Assembly (NCBI GenBank): GCA_964529005.1
Contig: CAZGUH010000001.1
Span: forward strand, 62,001 to 126,000
Source: CAZGUH01 sp964529005
Lineage (GTDB): Bacteria; Actinomycetota; Acidimicrobiia; Acidimicrobiales; Ilumatobacteraceae
Length of the DNA: 64,000 bases
Reading direction: 5' to 3'
The notes below the pieces were generated by a model. It was not told the origin of the DNA, ran no database searches, and saw only the letters and a program-made list of their open reading frames with translations. Each line of letters begins with the position of its first letter. Positions within the stretch are counted from its first letter, which is position 1. The position numbers and the translations under genes are program-made. Positions 26,419-34,987 of the stretch are shown here, piece after piece.

Positions 26419-26837
26419 GCGATCCGGCCCGCGGGCGGGTTCTCGTCTCGAAGGTCGGCCTCGACGGGCACGACCGTGGGGTCAAGGTGGTGGCGAGAAC
26501 GCTGCGCGACGCCGGCTTCGAGGTCGTCTACGGCGGGTTGTTCCAGACGCCCGAGACGGTCGCGGCCACTGCGATCGACGAGGACGTCGACGTCATCGGG
26601 CTGTCGATGCTGTCGGGGGCGCACATGACGTTGGCCCCCAAGGTCGTCGAGCAGCTGCGCGCCCGCGGCTCGGCGATCCCCGTGGTCGTCGGCGGGATCA
26701 TCCCCGACACCGACGTCGGCGCGCTGCGCGAAGCGGGCATCGCGGGCGTGCTCACGCCGGGCGCGTCGGCTGACGAGATCGTCGCTGCCGTCGCTCGCGT
26801 CGTCGAGTCGCGCAAGCACGAGGTGCCGCGCGCGTAG
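26415..26837 (+). CDS. icmB: Cobalamin-binding small subunit of the acyl-CoA mutase
   Basis: 140 residues. The B12 loop DGHDRG (Asp17, His19, Gly22) supplies the lower-axial histidine to cobalt; SMLSGAH and GGIIPDTD are the other two conserved cobalamin contacts. Length equals stand-alone IcmB/HcmB subunits (about 136). It must pair with the large subunit at 23818, from which it is separated by the dehydrogenase gene. No MeaB-type G-protein chaperone is in the window. Confidence 0.88.
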   Translation: MSDPARGRVLVSKVGLDGHDRGVKVVARTLRDAGFEVVYGGLFQTPETVAATAIDEDVDVIGLSMLSGAHMTLAPKVVEQLRARGSAIPVVVGGIIPDTDVGALREAGIAGVLTPGASADEIVAAVARVVESRKHEVPRA

Positions 26838-26846
26838 AGTCGTCGC

Positions 26847-27347
26847 GTGTCGGCGCCGCTCAGCTTCGATCCCATCGCCGAGGCCCACCGCCAATGGAAC
26901 GCCCACGGCTGGACCAAAGCCGCCGATGGCATGGCGGCGGTCACCAACGTCACCCGTGTGCAGCAGATCTTCCAGGGCCGCATCGACGCAGCATTGCGGC
27001 CGTTCGCGCTGACCTTCGCCCGCTACGAGGTGCTGATGCTGCTCACGTTCTCGCGCAAGGGCGAGCTTCCGCTGAGCAAGATCGGCGCCCGGCTCCAGGT
27101 GCACCCGGCGAGCGTCACCAACGCCATCGACCGCTTGGAGGAGCAGGAGCTGGTCGAGCGGCGGCCCCATCCGACGGATCGGCGCACCACTCTGGCTCGC
27201 ATCACGCCGCTCGGCCGGCGCCGCGCAGCGAGCGCGACCGAGGTGATGAACGACCTCTTCACCGACGTCGGCCTGGCCGGCGAGCGGCTCGACGAGCTCG
27301 TGCGGCTGCTCACCGAGGTGCGGGCCAACGCAGGCGACTTCACTTGA
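26847..27347 (+). CDS. MarR family transcriptional regulator of the mutase operon
   Basis: 166 residues from GTG 26847. The winged helix has LSKIGARLQVHPASVTNAIDRLEEQELVERR as helix-turn-helix and HPTDRRTTLARIT as wing. MarR proteins bind short palindromes as dimers and usually sense a small aromatic or acyl ligand. TAGAGT (26835-26840) 6 bases before GTG suggests it also has its own leaderless promoter. It is the best candidate binder of the perfect palindrome at 23785-23799; a CoA-thioester inducer would fit the operon, which is inference. Confidence 0.85.
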   Translation: MSAPLSFDPIAEAHRQWNAHGWTKAADGMAAVTNVTRVQQIFQGRIDAALRPFALTFARYEVLMLLTFSRKGELPLSKIGARLQVHPASVTNAIDRLEEQELVERRPHPTDRRTTLARITPLGRRRAASATEVMNDLFTDVGLAGERLDELVRLLTEVRANAGDFT

Positions 27348-27375
27348 CCTCTTTCCCCTGATCCCCTTCCCCCAT

Positions 27376-27414
27376 CGACGCCGAGCCCAGGCGGTTTGTC
27401 CGCCGCGGGCGTCG
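27376..27414 (+). promoter_or_regulatory. Long two-part hairpin between the MarR gene and the next cluster
   Basis: CGACGCC (27376-27382) pairs with GGCGTCG (27408-27414), and inside it GGCGG (27390-27394) pairs with CCGCC (27400-27404) around a TTTGT loop. No T-run follows, so it is either a weak terminator for the mutase operon or leader structure for the cluster starting at 27479. Nothing else is recognised in this 131-base gap. Confidence 0.4.
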
Positions 27415-27478
27415 GGTACCACACCGGCGACGGCCCACCCGGGCCGGAACCCTGTACCGCACAAGGGGGATCGAGGTC

Positions 27479-28069
27479 ATGCGCACGTTCCTGCGCCCGT
27501 CCCACTCGGGCACCGTCGTCCAATCGTCCGCTCCGGTCGTTTCGCCCGCTCCGGTCGTCGAGCAGGCGGTTCCGGTCGCGCCGGTGACACCGCCGGTCGT
27601 CGAGACCGATCACGTCGCGCGTCGCGACGTCGTGGTGTCGGAAGGGCCGAACCGCGTCGCGTCCGCGCTGCTCGCCGCAGCCGCCGGAGCAGCGCTCGTG
27701 ATCATGGGCTTGGTCGTGCTGGCCCGTGCCGGCATCGACGACACGTGGCGCGAGCCGGTGGTGAGCATCGCCGGCATGGACCACACGCCGCTGCTCGGCG
27801 CAATCGACGTCGGCGTCGGCGTCGTGCTGCTGCTCAGCGCCGTCGCCGGGGCGACGGCCCGCTTCGCGCTCGGCGTGATGCTCGCCATCGCCGGCGCCGT
27901 GTTGTGGATCGAACCGGACTCGCTGCGCGACGACCTGGCCGCGCCGTGGGGCTTCGGCGCGTTGGCCGTCGGCGTCGGCGTGGCGATCGCGCTGCTCGCC
28001 TTCATCGAGGGCAACCGCACCGAAACCGTGCGGCACACGGTCGCCGACCGCGCTGCGGACGTGTGGTGA
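27479..28069 (+). CDS. Small membrane protein of unknown function
   Basis: 196 residues. The first 50 are Pro/Val/Ser-rich and soluble; four hydrophobic segments follow (about 60-82, 105-122, 124-140 and 158-176), separated by short loops, and a charged tail ends the protein. It resembles Asp23/Gls24-neighbour (DUF6286-like) small envelope proteins of Actinobacteria in layout, but I see no defining motif. GAGGTC precedes ATG 27479. It leads a run of four same-strand genes with gaps of only a few bases, ending at 30082. Confidence 0.6.
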   Translation: MRTFLRPSHSGTVVQSSAPVVSPAPVVEQAVPVAPVTPPVVETDHVARRDVVVSEGPNRVASALLAAAAGAALVIMGLVVLARAGIDDTWREPVVSIAGMDHTPLLGAIDVGVGVVLLLSAVAGATARFALGVMLAIAGAVLWIEPDSLRDDLAAPWGFGALAVGVGVAIALLAFIEGNRTETVRHTVADRAADVW

Positions 28070-28074
28070 CACGC

Positions 28075-29079
28075 ATGGACACCGCGCCTGTCGAGTTCGG
28101 ATACACGCTGTCGAGCGAGGAGTTCGCTCCTGGCGACCTGATGGCTCAGGCGATCATGGCGGAGGACAACGGCTTCACGTTCGCGAGCGTCTCCGACCAC
28201 TTCCATCCCTGGACCTCGTCGCAGGGACACAGCCCGTTCGTGTGGACGACGCTCGGCGCCGCGTTCGCCCGGACCACCACGCTGCGGATGGCCACGGGCG
28301 TGACCTGCCCGCTGATCCGCATCCATCCCGTGATCGTCGCCCAGGCCGCGGCGACGACAGCGGTGATGTCCGGCGGGCGCTTCTCGCTCGGCGTCGGGAC
28401 GGGAGAAGCGCTCAACGAGCACGTCACCGGCGAACGATGGCCACACGTCGAGCAGCGCCAGGAGATGCTGATCGAGGCGATCAGCATCATGCGCGCCCTG
28501 TGGACCGGTGAGACGTTGGACCACGCCGGCGAGTACTACACCGTCGACAACGCGCGGCTGTTCACGGTCCCGGAGACGCCGCCTCCGGTGATCGTCGCCG
28601 CGGCGGGCGAGGGCAGCGCTCGCCTCGCCGCCGAGCACGGTGACGGCTTGTGGTGCACGTCCCCGAACGAGACCGTGATCCGCGCCTATCGCGACAACGG
28701 CGGCGCCGGCCCGGTCTACGGGCAGGTGACGGTGTGCTACGCGAAGACCGAAGAGGAAGGCCTGGAAGCGGCGCATCGCATCTGGCCCACCGCAGCCGTG
28801 CCGGGGCAGCTCAGCCAGGACCTCCCGACGTGGACGCACTTCGAGCAGGTCGCACAGCTCGTCAAGCCGGAGATGCTGAAGGGTTCGGTCGCCGCGGGCC
28901 CCGAGGTCGAGCCGTACGTGGACGCGGTCCGGCCGTACCTCGAGGCGGGCGTCGACCACCTCCACTTCCACCAGATCGGGCCCGACCAATCGGGGTTCAT
29001 GGCGTTCTGGCGCGACGAGTTGCGCGCCGCCATCGCAGATCGAACCACGGATCGACCACTGGTCTCGCGCAGGAGCTGA
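28075..29079 (+). CDS. F420-dependent oxidoreductase, LLM class (Fgd-like)
   Basis: 334 residues. The TIM-barrel luciferase-like fold of F420 enzymes is shown by FASVSDHFHPWTSSQGHSPFVW (compare SDHFxPW of F420-dependent glucose-6-phosphate dehydrogenase), GVTCPLIRIHPVIVAQAAAT and GRFSLGVGTGEALNEHVTG, which bind the deazaflavin. The family uses F420 for hydride transfer to or from sugars, alcohols or imines; the substrate is unknown. Starts 5 bases after the membrane-protein stop. The F420 biosynthesis gene cofC at 55.3 kb shows that the organism makes the cofactor. Confidence 0.85.
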   Translation: MDTAPVEFGYTLSSEEFAPGDLMAQAIMAEDNGFTFASVSDHFHPWTSSQGHSPFVWTTLGAAFARTTTLRMATGVTCPLIRIHPVIVAQAAATTAVMSGGRFSLGVGTGEALNEHVTGERWPHVEQRQEMLIEAISIMRALWTGETLDHAGEYYTVDNARLFTVPETPPPVIVAAAGEGSARLAAEHGDGLWCTSPNETVIRAYRDNGGAGPVYGQVTVCYAKTEEEGLEAAHRIWPTAAVPGQLSQDLPTWTHFEQVAQLVKPEMLKGSVAAGPEVEPYVDAVRPYLEAGVDHLHFHQIGPDQSGFMAFWRDELRAAIADRTTDRPLVSRRS

Positions 29080-29081
29080 GC

Positions 29082-29474
29082 ATGACGCCACCCGATGGAC
29101 CCTCCGACAACACGACGCTCACCGACGTCGTCGCCGGCTACACCGCTGACGGCTTCACCGGCGAGTTCGAGATCGTCGAGCACAGCGGCGACCTGCGATG
29201 CTTCACCTGTTCGACCGTGACGGCCAGCCGCGACGTGCCGATCCATTCGATCCGCCGGCTGGAAGGCGCATCCGATCCCGCCGACATGGTGTCGATCGTC
29301 GCCGTGACATGCCCGACGTGCCGTGCCCGCGGGGTGCTGGTCGTGAAATACGGGCCGGAGGCGACGATCGACGAGGCGGAGTTCCTCGTCCACGCGCGCG
29401 ACCAACGCTCCGACGATGTCGCTCCCGGCGCCGCCGCGCCCGACGAAGCACAGGCATCGGAGAGGAGGACGTGA
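29082..29474 (+). CDS. Small protein with two CxxC pairs (zinc-ribbon-like), unknown function
   Basis: 130 residues. RCFTCSTV and TCPTCRARG are two Cys-x-x-Cys knuckles about 37 residues apart, as in zinc ribbons. The N- and C-termini are acidic and probably disordered. It begins 2 bases after the oxidoreductase stop and is followed at once by the next gene, so it belongs to the operon. No homologous family is recognised; a zinc-ribbon accessory or regulatory protein is a guess. Confidence 0.65.
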   Translation: MTPPDGPSDNTTLTDVVAGYTADGFTGEFEIVEHSGDLRCFTCSTVTASRDVPIHSIRRLEGASDPADMVSIVAVTCPTCRARGVLVVKYGPEATIDEAEFLVHARDQRSDDVAPGAAAPDEAQASERRT

Positions 29475-29476
29475 CG

Positions 29477-30082
29477 ATGGCGCAGACGCTGCTCGCCTAC
29501 GCGAGGGCGACGTTCCCGACGCACGAGATCCGGAGCGTGGGCCAGCGCGGCGGCTTGCCGCTCGGCGAGAACACCGTCGTGGCCACGTTCTCGACCGTCG
29601 GCGACGCCGCCGCGGCGCGCGGGCGGCTGCCGTCGGACGTCCAGGACGGGATGGTCGAACTCGCCGAGCTGCGGTCGTCCGGCTCGCGCACGACCGCTCC
29701 CGAGCCGAGCGCAGCGGCCCAGATCCGCCCGTGGAGCAACAAGGTCGCGGTCACCACGGGCGCCATCGTCGGCGCCGTGCTCGGCTTCGGTGTCAGCGTG
29801 CTGCTCGACATCGACGCCTTCGCCGTCGGCGTCGTCACCGTGTTCGGCGCGCTGCTCGGGGGCCTCGTCGGCTTCTACTCGGCCGGGATGGGGTGGTTCC
29901 GCGGCGAGCGTTCCGACGCAGAGCGCGACACCCAGGGTGACGAGTCGCTCGGGCTGCTGGCGGCCGTCCCCCACGACGGCCACGAGGCCAACACGATCGC
30001 CCGGAGGATGATGGCGGCCGGCGCGCTCGACGTCCGCATCGTCGACAGCGACGGCTTCTGGCACGCGCCGTCTGCGGACTGA
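29477..30082 (+). CDS. Two-helix membrane protein, general-stress-like
   Basis: 201 residues; AGGAGG (29463-29468) gives a strong ribosome binding site for ATG 29477. A soluble N-terminal domain (1-80) precedes two helices (about 88-108 and 110-133) with GAVLGFGVSVLL and a Gly-rich turn. A second soluble domain (AVPHDGHEANTIARRMMAAGALDVRIVDSDGFW region) follows. The layout, with domains at each end that read like a short ferredoxin-fold, resembles YflT/GsiB-type general-stress membrane proteins, but this is weak. It closes the operon begun at 27479. Confidence 0.6.
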   Translation: MAQTLLAYARATFPTHEIRSVGQRGGLPLGENTVVATFSTVGDAAAARGRLPSDVQDGMVELAELRSSGSRTTAPEPSAAAQIRPWSNKVAVTTGAIVGAVLGFGVSVLLDIDAFAVGVVTVFGALLGGLVGFYSAGMGWFRGERSDAERDTQGDESLGLLAAVPHDGHEANTIARRMMAAGALDVRIVDSDGFWHAPSAD

Positions 30083-30110
30083 CCGTCGCGGCGAGGGGGA
30101 ACGGCGGAGC

Positions 30111-31067
30111 ATGGCCGAGGCGAGAGACGAACGCGGACCGGCGCACCCCGGCGAGCCGACCATCGGCGTGTTCGCGCCCGCGCTGCTGACCAGCGTGACC
30201 GTCGAGCAGAACGCGGATGGCCGCGACGAGATCCACATCCATCCCGCGGGTCAGGGCTACTGGGTCGCTCGCATGCTCGCCGCGCTCGGCGCGCGCCCGG
30301 TCTTGTGCTGCACCGCAAGCGGCGAGATGGCCGAGATCGCGCTCCACCTCGTCGAGCCCGGCATCGAGCTGCGCACCGTCGGCATCTCCGGCTCGTCGGG
30401 CGCCTACATCGACGACCGGCGCTCGGGACAACGCCAGCGGCTGGCCGAGCAGCGCGCGCCGATCCTGAACCGGCACGAGCTGGACGACCTGACGTGCGCC
30501 GCGGTCGCCCAGGGCATCGACGCCGGGATGATGATCGTGACCGGATCGAACCTGCACGGGTCGTTGCCCCCAGAGGTGTTCCGCTCGTTGACCACCAACC
30601 TCCACGAGCTGCGGGTCACGGTCGTCGTCGACCTGTCCGGCGACGAGCTGCGCGCCGCTCTGGCCGGCCACGCCGACGTCGTCAAGGTCGCGCACGACGA
30701 GCTCGTCGAGGCCGGCTTCAGCGCCGACGATTCCGTGGAGGCGTTGCAGGCGGGCGCCTCGGCGGTGCGCGACGCCACCGGCGCCGACGTGTACGTCACC
30801 CGCGCCGACGCGGGAGCGTTGGCGGCGACGTCGACGGGTTGTTTCATCACCGAAGGACCGCGCCTCGACACCACCGACCATCGCGGTGCCGGCGATTCGT
30901 TCACCGCCGCGATCGCGCTCGCCCGCATGCTCGGCCTGTCCGCGGTCGACCAGCTGCGGCTCGCCACCGCCGCCGCGGCGACCAACGTTCTACGCCACGG
31001 CCTGGGCAGCGCCACGCTCGACGCGGTGCGCGCCGTGGCGAAGCTGGTCGAGGTGCGAGAGCGGTGA
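30111..31067 (+). CDS. PfkB-family sugar kinase
   Basis: 318 residues. The PfkB C-terminal signature TTDHRGAGDSFTAAIALA holds the catalytic Asp in GAGD; an N-terminal GQGYWVARMLAALGA matches the substrate-binding half. Domain order and length are those of 1-phosphofructokinase/tagatose-6-phosphate/ribokinase-type enzymes. The cluster has no sugar transporter, so the substrate is open. It overlaps surE by 4 bases (GTGA), so a nucleoside or nucleotide role is possible. Confidence 0.85.
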   Translation: MAEARDERGPAHPGEPTIGVFAPALLTSVTVEQNADGRDEIHIHPAGQGYWVARMLAALGARPVLCCTASGEMAEIALHLVEPGIELRTVGISGSSGAYIDDRRSGQRQRLAEQRAPILNRHELDDLTCAAVAQGIDAGMMIVTGSNLHGSLPPEVFRSLTTNLHELRVTVVVDLSGDELRAALAGHADVVKVAHDELVEAGFSADDSVEALQAGASAVRDATGADVYVTRADAGALAATSTGCFITEGPRLDTTDHRGAGDSFTAAIALARMLGLSAVDQLRLATAAAATNVLRHGLGSATLDAVRAVAKLVEVRER

Positions 31068-31822
31068 GCGGCGACCTCGCCGGCATGCGCGTCCTCGTTA
31101 CCAACGACGACGGCGTCGGCTCGCCCGGCATCGTGGCGCTGGCGCTGGAGGCGGCTCGCTTTGGCGCCGACGTCGTCGTCATCGCGCCGATCGACAACCG
31201 CAGCGGCGCATCCGCGGCGATCGGCCCGATCGGCCGCGCGTCGTCCACCGAGCTGCCCGAGCAGCTGCGCGAGCTCGAAGTCCACGCGATCGACGCCCCG
31301 CCCGCGGTGGCGGTGCTGTCGGGCAGCGGCGGGAACTTCGGCGCCAAGCCCGCCGCGGTGCTGTCGGGCGTCAACCACGGCCTCAACCTGGGACGCGTCG
31401 TGCTGCACTCCGGAACGGTCGGTGCGGCGCTGACCGCCGCGTCGATGGGCATTTCGGGGGTCGCAGTGAGCCTCGAACCGTCCGATGCCCCCGACTGGGG
31501 GCGTGCCGCCCGCCTCGGCGTCGACATGCTCTGCCGCCTGAAGCGCCAGAAGCTGCCGGCCGTCGCTGTCAACCTCAACGTGCCGGCGGCGCCGGTGTCG
31601 ATGGCCCCCCGTCCGGTGACGCTGAGCCGGGGCGGCACGGCGCGCGCCGCGGTCGTCGGGGACCAGTTCACGTTCGAGATGGAGGTCCGCAGCGACGCCC
31701 ACGACGAGCCCGGCACGGACGCCGCGGAGCTCGCCGCCGGGCGTTGTGTGTTCACGGTGCTCAACCCGCTCGCCACGCCGCCACCGGACACCTGGACCGG
31801 GCTGGTGCCGACCCAGGACTGA
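31064..31822 (+). CDS. surE: 5'/3'-nucleotidase SurE
   Basis: 252 residues from GTG 31064. LVTNDDG holds the metal-binding Asp-Asp pair; APIDNRSGASAAI, SGVNHGLNLG and HSGTVGAA are the further conserved SurE motifs. SurE dephosphorylates nucleoside monophosphates and short polyphosphate in the cytoplasm. Length is normal. Coupled translation with the PfkB kinase (GTGA overlap) is unusual and suggests joint action on a sugar phosphate or nucleotide. Confidence 0.93.
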   Translation: MSGDLAGMRVLVTNDDGVGSPGIVALALEAARFGADVVVIAPIDNRSGASAAIGPIGRASSTELPEQLRELEVHAIDAPPAVAVLSGSGGNFGAKPAAVLSGVNHGLNLGRVVLHSGTVGAALTAASMGISGVAVSLEPSDAPDWGRAARLGVDMLCRLKRQKLPAVAVNLNVPAAPVSMAPRPVTLSRGGTARAAVVGDQFTFEMEVRSDAHDEPGTDAAELAAGRCVFTVLNPLATPPPDTWTGLVPTQD

Positions 31823-31828
31823 ACGCCG

Positions 31829-32635
31829 TCAGCCCTGGTGCCGGGCGACCCACACGTCGACGACCGTGCTCACGTCAGTTGCCTCCCCGATCGCCGCGCG
31901 CTGCGCCGCGTCGGCACGCCACCAGTAGGGCGTCATCTGGAGCAGCGTCAGCGCGTCGGGGCCGCAGAGCCGCAGGTCGTAGCGGACGCGCGTGACGGCG
32001 TCGGGCGGGTCGACGGTGGCATCGGGGTCGGTGTGCGGCTTGTCCTCGTGCACGCGCGCGGCGCCGTACAGCAGCGCGGTGAGGCCGGCGAGGTGATCGG
32101 GGCCGGGAGACGCGGTCACGATCGTGCCGCCGGAACGGAGGACGCGGCGGAACTCGCTGAACGCCCGCGGCGCGAACACCGAGACGACGGTGTCGACCAC
32201 GGCATCGTCGAACGGCAGCGCGAACGACGACGCGACCGCGAACCGGCACGCCCGATACCGCCGCGCCGCCATGCGGATCGCCACTTTGGACACGTCGATG
32301 CCGACGCGTTCGCGGGCATCGATCGCTGCCAGGTACGCGCCTTCGCCGCAGCCCGCGTCGAGCACGCGATCGCGCGCGCCGACCATCGCCGCGACGGCGT
32401 CCATCACCGGCCGGTAGTGGCCGGCATCGAACACCGCCCGCCGCGCCCGCAGCATCTCTGCCGAGTCACCGGCCGGTCGCGACGCCTTGCGGCCCGACGG
32501 CAGCAGGTTCACGTACCCCTCGGCGGCGCGATCGAAGTGGTGGCCTGACGAGCAGGCGAGCCCGCCGGGCGCCGGCTCGAGCGGCTCGCGGCAGTGCGGG
32601 CACCGGAAACGCACGCTCGGCTCGCCGGGGGTCAT
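31829..32635 (-). CDS. rlmA: 23S rRNA (guanine-N1)-methyltransferase, RlmA type
   Basis: 268 residues. An N-terminal zinc finger with RCPHCREPL and ACSSGHHFDRAAEGYVNLL precedes a class I SAM methyltransferase domain with DRVLDAGCGEGAYL (motif I) and PFDDAVVDTVVS (motif IV region). This is the RlmA(I)/RlmA(II) (RrmA/TlrB) arrangement that methylates G745/G748 of helix 35. In some producers the RlmA(II) type gives tylosin/mycinamicin resistance; which one this is cannot be told. A minus-strand TAGCGT (32645-32650) is 9 bases before ATG. Confidence 0.9.
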   Translation of the reverse strand: MTPGEPSVRFRCPHCREPLEPAPGGLACSSGHHFDRAAEGYVNLLPSGRKASRPAGDSAEMLRARRAVFDAGHYRPVMDAVAAMVGARDRVLDAGCGEGAYLAAIDARERVGIDVSKVAIRMAARRYRACRFAVASSFALPFDDAVVDTVVSVFAPRAFSEFRRVLRSGGTIVTASPGPDHLAGLTALLYGAARVHEDKPHTDPDATVDPPDAVTRVRYDLRLCGPDALTLLQMTPYWWRADAAQRAAIGEATDVSTVVDVWVARHQG

Positions 32636-32683
32636 CGCCGAGCGACGCTATCGAGCCGTCGCCGAGCCGACGAGAATGGGTCG

Positions 32684-34102
32684 ATGGCGAGCGACACCTC
32701 GGTTGGCCCCACGGCGGTCTACGACGCGATCGTCATCGGGGCGGGCCAGGCCGGCCCCGGTGTGGCGACCCAGCTCGTCGCGGACGGGCGCAAGGTGGCG
32801 CTCGTCGAGGGCGACAAGGTGGGCGGCACGTGTCTCAACCGCGGCTGCCGGCCCACCAAGGCGATGCGGGCATCGGCGCGGGTGGCGCATCTGGTCCGCA
32901 CCGCCGCGGCGCACGGCGTGACGACCGGACCGGTCACCGTCGACTTCGCGGCGGTGATGGCGCGCAAGGACGACCTCGTCGACGGCTGGGTGGACGGCTA
33001 CGAAGCCGGGCTGTCGTCGACCGACGGCCTCGACCTCATCCACGGCTGGGCACGCTTCGCCGGCCGCGACGGCGCGGGCTTCCGCGTCGACGTCACCGGA
33101 CGCACGTTGACCGCGCCGTGGGTGTTCCTCGACGTCGGCACCCGCGCCACCGAGCCGAAGATCCCGGGACTGTCCGAGGTCGAGTGGCTGGACAACGAGC
33201 GCATCCTCCACCTGCGGGACCTGCCCGCGCACCTCGTCGTCCTCGGTGGCAGTTACGTCGGGCTCGAGTTCGCGCAGCTGTTCCACCGCCTGGGCAGTGA
33301 GGTGACGATCATCGAGCGTGGCGGCCGCATCGCCAGCCGAGAAGACGACGAGATCAGCGACGAGATCGCCCGGTTCCTGCGGGCCGAGGGCATCACGATC
33401 CTCACCGACACCGCGGTGTCACGGATCGAGCGCGTCGGCGATCCCGCCGCGGTCCGGGTCCACATCGACGCGGGCGCCGGCGGGCTCGCGCCGGTCGACG
33501 GCAGCCACCTGCTGGTGGCGACGGGTCGCACGCCGAACACCGACACGCTCGCGCTCGACACGATCGGTCTCGAGACCGACGGGCGTGGCCTGATCCCCAC
33601 CGACGGAGCGTTCCGGACCGCGATCGAGGGGATCTGGGCCCTCGGCGACGTCAACGGACGCGGGGCCTTCACCCACACCGCGTATCAGGACTACGAGATC
33701 GTGCTCGACACGTTGCGCGGCGGCGACCGCAGCGCCGAGGGCCGCATCCCGACCTACGCGCTGTTCACCGATCCACCGCTCGGCCGCGTCGGCATCACCG
33801 CCCGCGAGGCCCGAGCCTCGGGTCGGCGCGTGCTGAAAGCGTCGATCCCCGCGGCGCGCATCACGCGCGCCCGGCTCGACGGCGAGACCGACGGGATCTT
33901 CTCCATCCTGGTCGACGCCGACACCGAGGAGATCCTCGGCGCGGCGACGCTCGGGATCGCCGGCGACGAGGTGGTCCAGCAGGTCAGCGCGCTGATGCAC
34001 GCCGGCGCGTCGTGGCGGGTGCTGGCGCAGATGCTGCCGATCCATCCCACCGTGGCCGAGTTCTGGCCGACCATCCTCCAAGGGCTCGCGCCGCTCGACT
34101 GA
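32684..34102 (+). CDS. Flavoprotein disulfide reductase (mercuric/dihydrolipoyl reductase family)
   Basis: 472 residues. An FAD motif VIGAGQAGPGVA, the redox-active pair Cys50/Cys55 in GGTCLNRGCRPTK, an NAD(P) motif VVLGGSYVGLEFAQ, and FTDPPLGRVGIT and HPTVAEFWPT near the end give the full pyridine-nucleotide disulfide oxidoreductase order. It resembles the FAD-containing oxidoreductase/mercuric reductase-like subgroup: the pair is RGC-RPTK instead of VGC-IPSK, and there is no N-terminal metal-binding domain. The substrate (quinone, bacillithiol-type or metal) is not clear. GAGAAT at 32672-32677 makes the message leaderless. Confidence 0.82.
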   Translation: MASDTSVGPTAVYDAIVIGAGQAGPGVATQLVADGRKVALVEGDKVGGTCLNRGCRPTKAMRASARVAHLVRTAAAHGVTTGPVTVDFAAVMARKDDLVDGWVDGYEAGLSSTDGLDLIHGWARFAGRDGAGFRVDVTGRTLTAPWVFLDVGTRATEPKIPGLSEVEWLDNERILHLRDLPAHLVVLGGSYVGLEFAQLFHRLGSEVTIIERGGRIASREDDEISDEIARFLRAEGITILTDTAVSRIERVGDPAAVRVHIDAGAGGLAPVDGSHLLVATGRTPNTDTLALDTIGLETDGRGLIPTDGAFRTAIEGIWALGDVNGRGAFTHTAYQDYEIVLDTLRGGDRSAEGRIPTYALFTDPPLGRVGITAREARASGRRVLKASIPAARITRARLDGETDGIFSILVDADTEEILGAATLGIAGDEVVQQVSALMHAGASWRVLAQMLPIHPTVAEFWPTILQGLAPLD

Positions 34103-34109
34103 CGGCGCC

Positions 34110-34934
34110 TCAGGCGACGTCGTGCCACGCCGACAGCCGCTGCGCGCTGTCGTCGCCCGGGAGCGGCAGTTGGCAGACGACGCGCAGGCCCGGCCACTCG
34201 GCGGGCGAGAGCTGCTGGTACTCGAAGACCAGCCGGCCCGCCCGAGGATGGTGGAACGTGCGCAACCGGGTCTGGAACGCGGCGACGTCGTGCTGGGCCC
34301 ACCACTCGCAGAACTCGCAACTGGCGGCGCGCAGCCGATCGACGAGGTCGACGACGCGCGGATCGGCGTGCAACGCGGACGTCGACGCGCGGAACTCGGC
34401 GAGCATCCGCCGTGCTTGCGCCGGCCAGTCGTCGACGAGATCGCGCGTCGACGGGTCGCAGAACAACGCCCACAGGAGGTTGCGGTCCGGCTCGGCCAGG
34501 CGGGCGATCGCTGGATAGAGCAAGGACTGCGGCCGGTTCCAGGCGACGTAGTTCCAGCACGGGTCGAGCACGTACGCCGGAGCGGGCTCCATCGACGCGA
34601 TCAGGCGCACGAGCGCGTCCGGCACGTCGTCGGGCACCTGGTCGCGCGGCTCGGCCCCGGCGGTCCCCGCGAGGCCCAAGATGTGCGCCCGGCCGGCATC
34701 GTCGAGGCGCAGCGCGCGGGCGAGGGCGAGCAGCACGTCGCGGCTGGCGTTGATCCGCCGGCCTTGCTCGAGCCACGTGTACCAGCTGACGGACACCCCC
34801 GCCAGCAGGGCGACCTCCTCGCGTCGCAGGCCCGGCGTGCGGCGGTGGCCGGTCACCGGCAGCCCCACATCCGCGGGCGACAACGACTCGCGCTTGGTGC
34901 GCAGGTAGTCGCCGAGCTCGCGTCGCCGTTCCAT
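34110..34934 (-). CDS. XRE-family regulator with MmyB-like ligand domain
   Basis: 274 residues. The N-terminal helix-turn-helix (RREEVALLAGVSVSWYTWLEQGR) is followed at about residue 100 by a domain with YVAWNRPQSLLYPAIARL and WWAQHDVAAFQTR, the MmyB-type ligand-binding fold common in actinobacterial XRE regulators, which often sense fatty acyl-type ligands. It is divergent from the M20 peptidase gene with only about 50 bases between starts, so control of that gene is likely. ATG 34934 is preferred to the GTG three bases earlier. Confidence 0.85.
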   Translation of the reverse strand: MERRRELGDYLRTKRESLSPADVGLPVTGHRRTPGLRREEVALLAGVSVSWYTWLEQGRRINASRDVLLALARALRLDDAGRAHILGLAGTAGAEPRDQVPDDVPDALVRLIASMEPAPAYVLDPCWNYVAWNRPQSLLYPAIARLAEPDRNLLWALFCDPSTRDLVDDWPAQARRMLAEFRASTSALHADPRVVDLVDRLRAASCEFCEWWAQHDVAAFQTRLRTFHHPRAGRLVFEYQQLSPAEWPGLRVVCQLPLPGDDSAQRLSAWHDVA

Positions 34935-34987
34935 CACCCGTTCATTGGAGCAGACGGCCCGCGCCCGAGACGGGCAGAATGAGCCGG

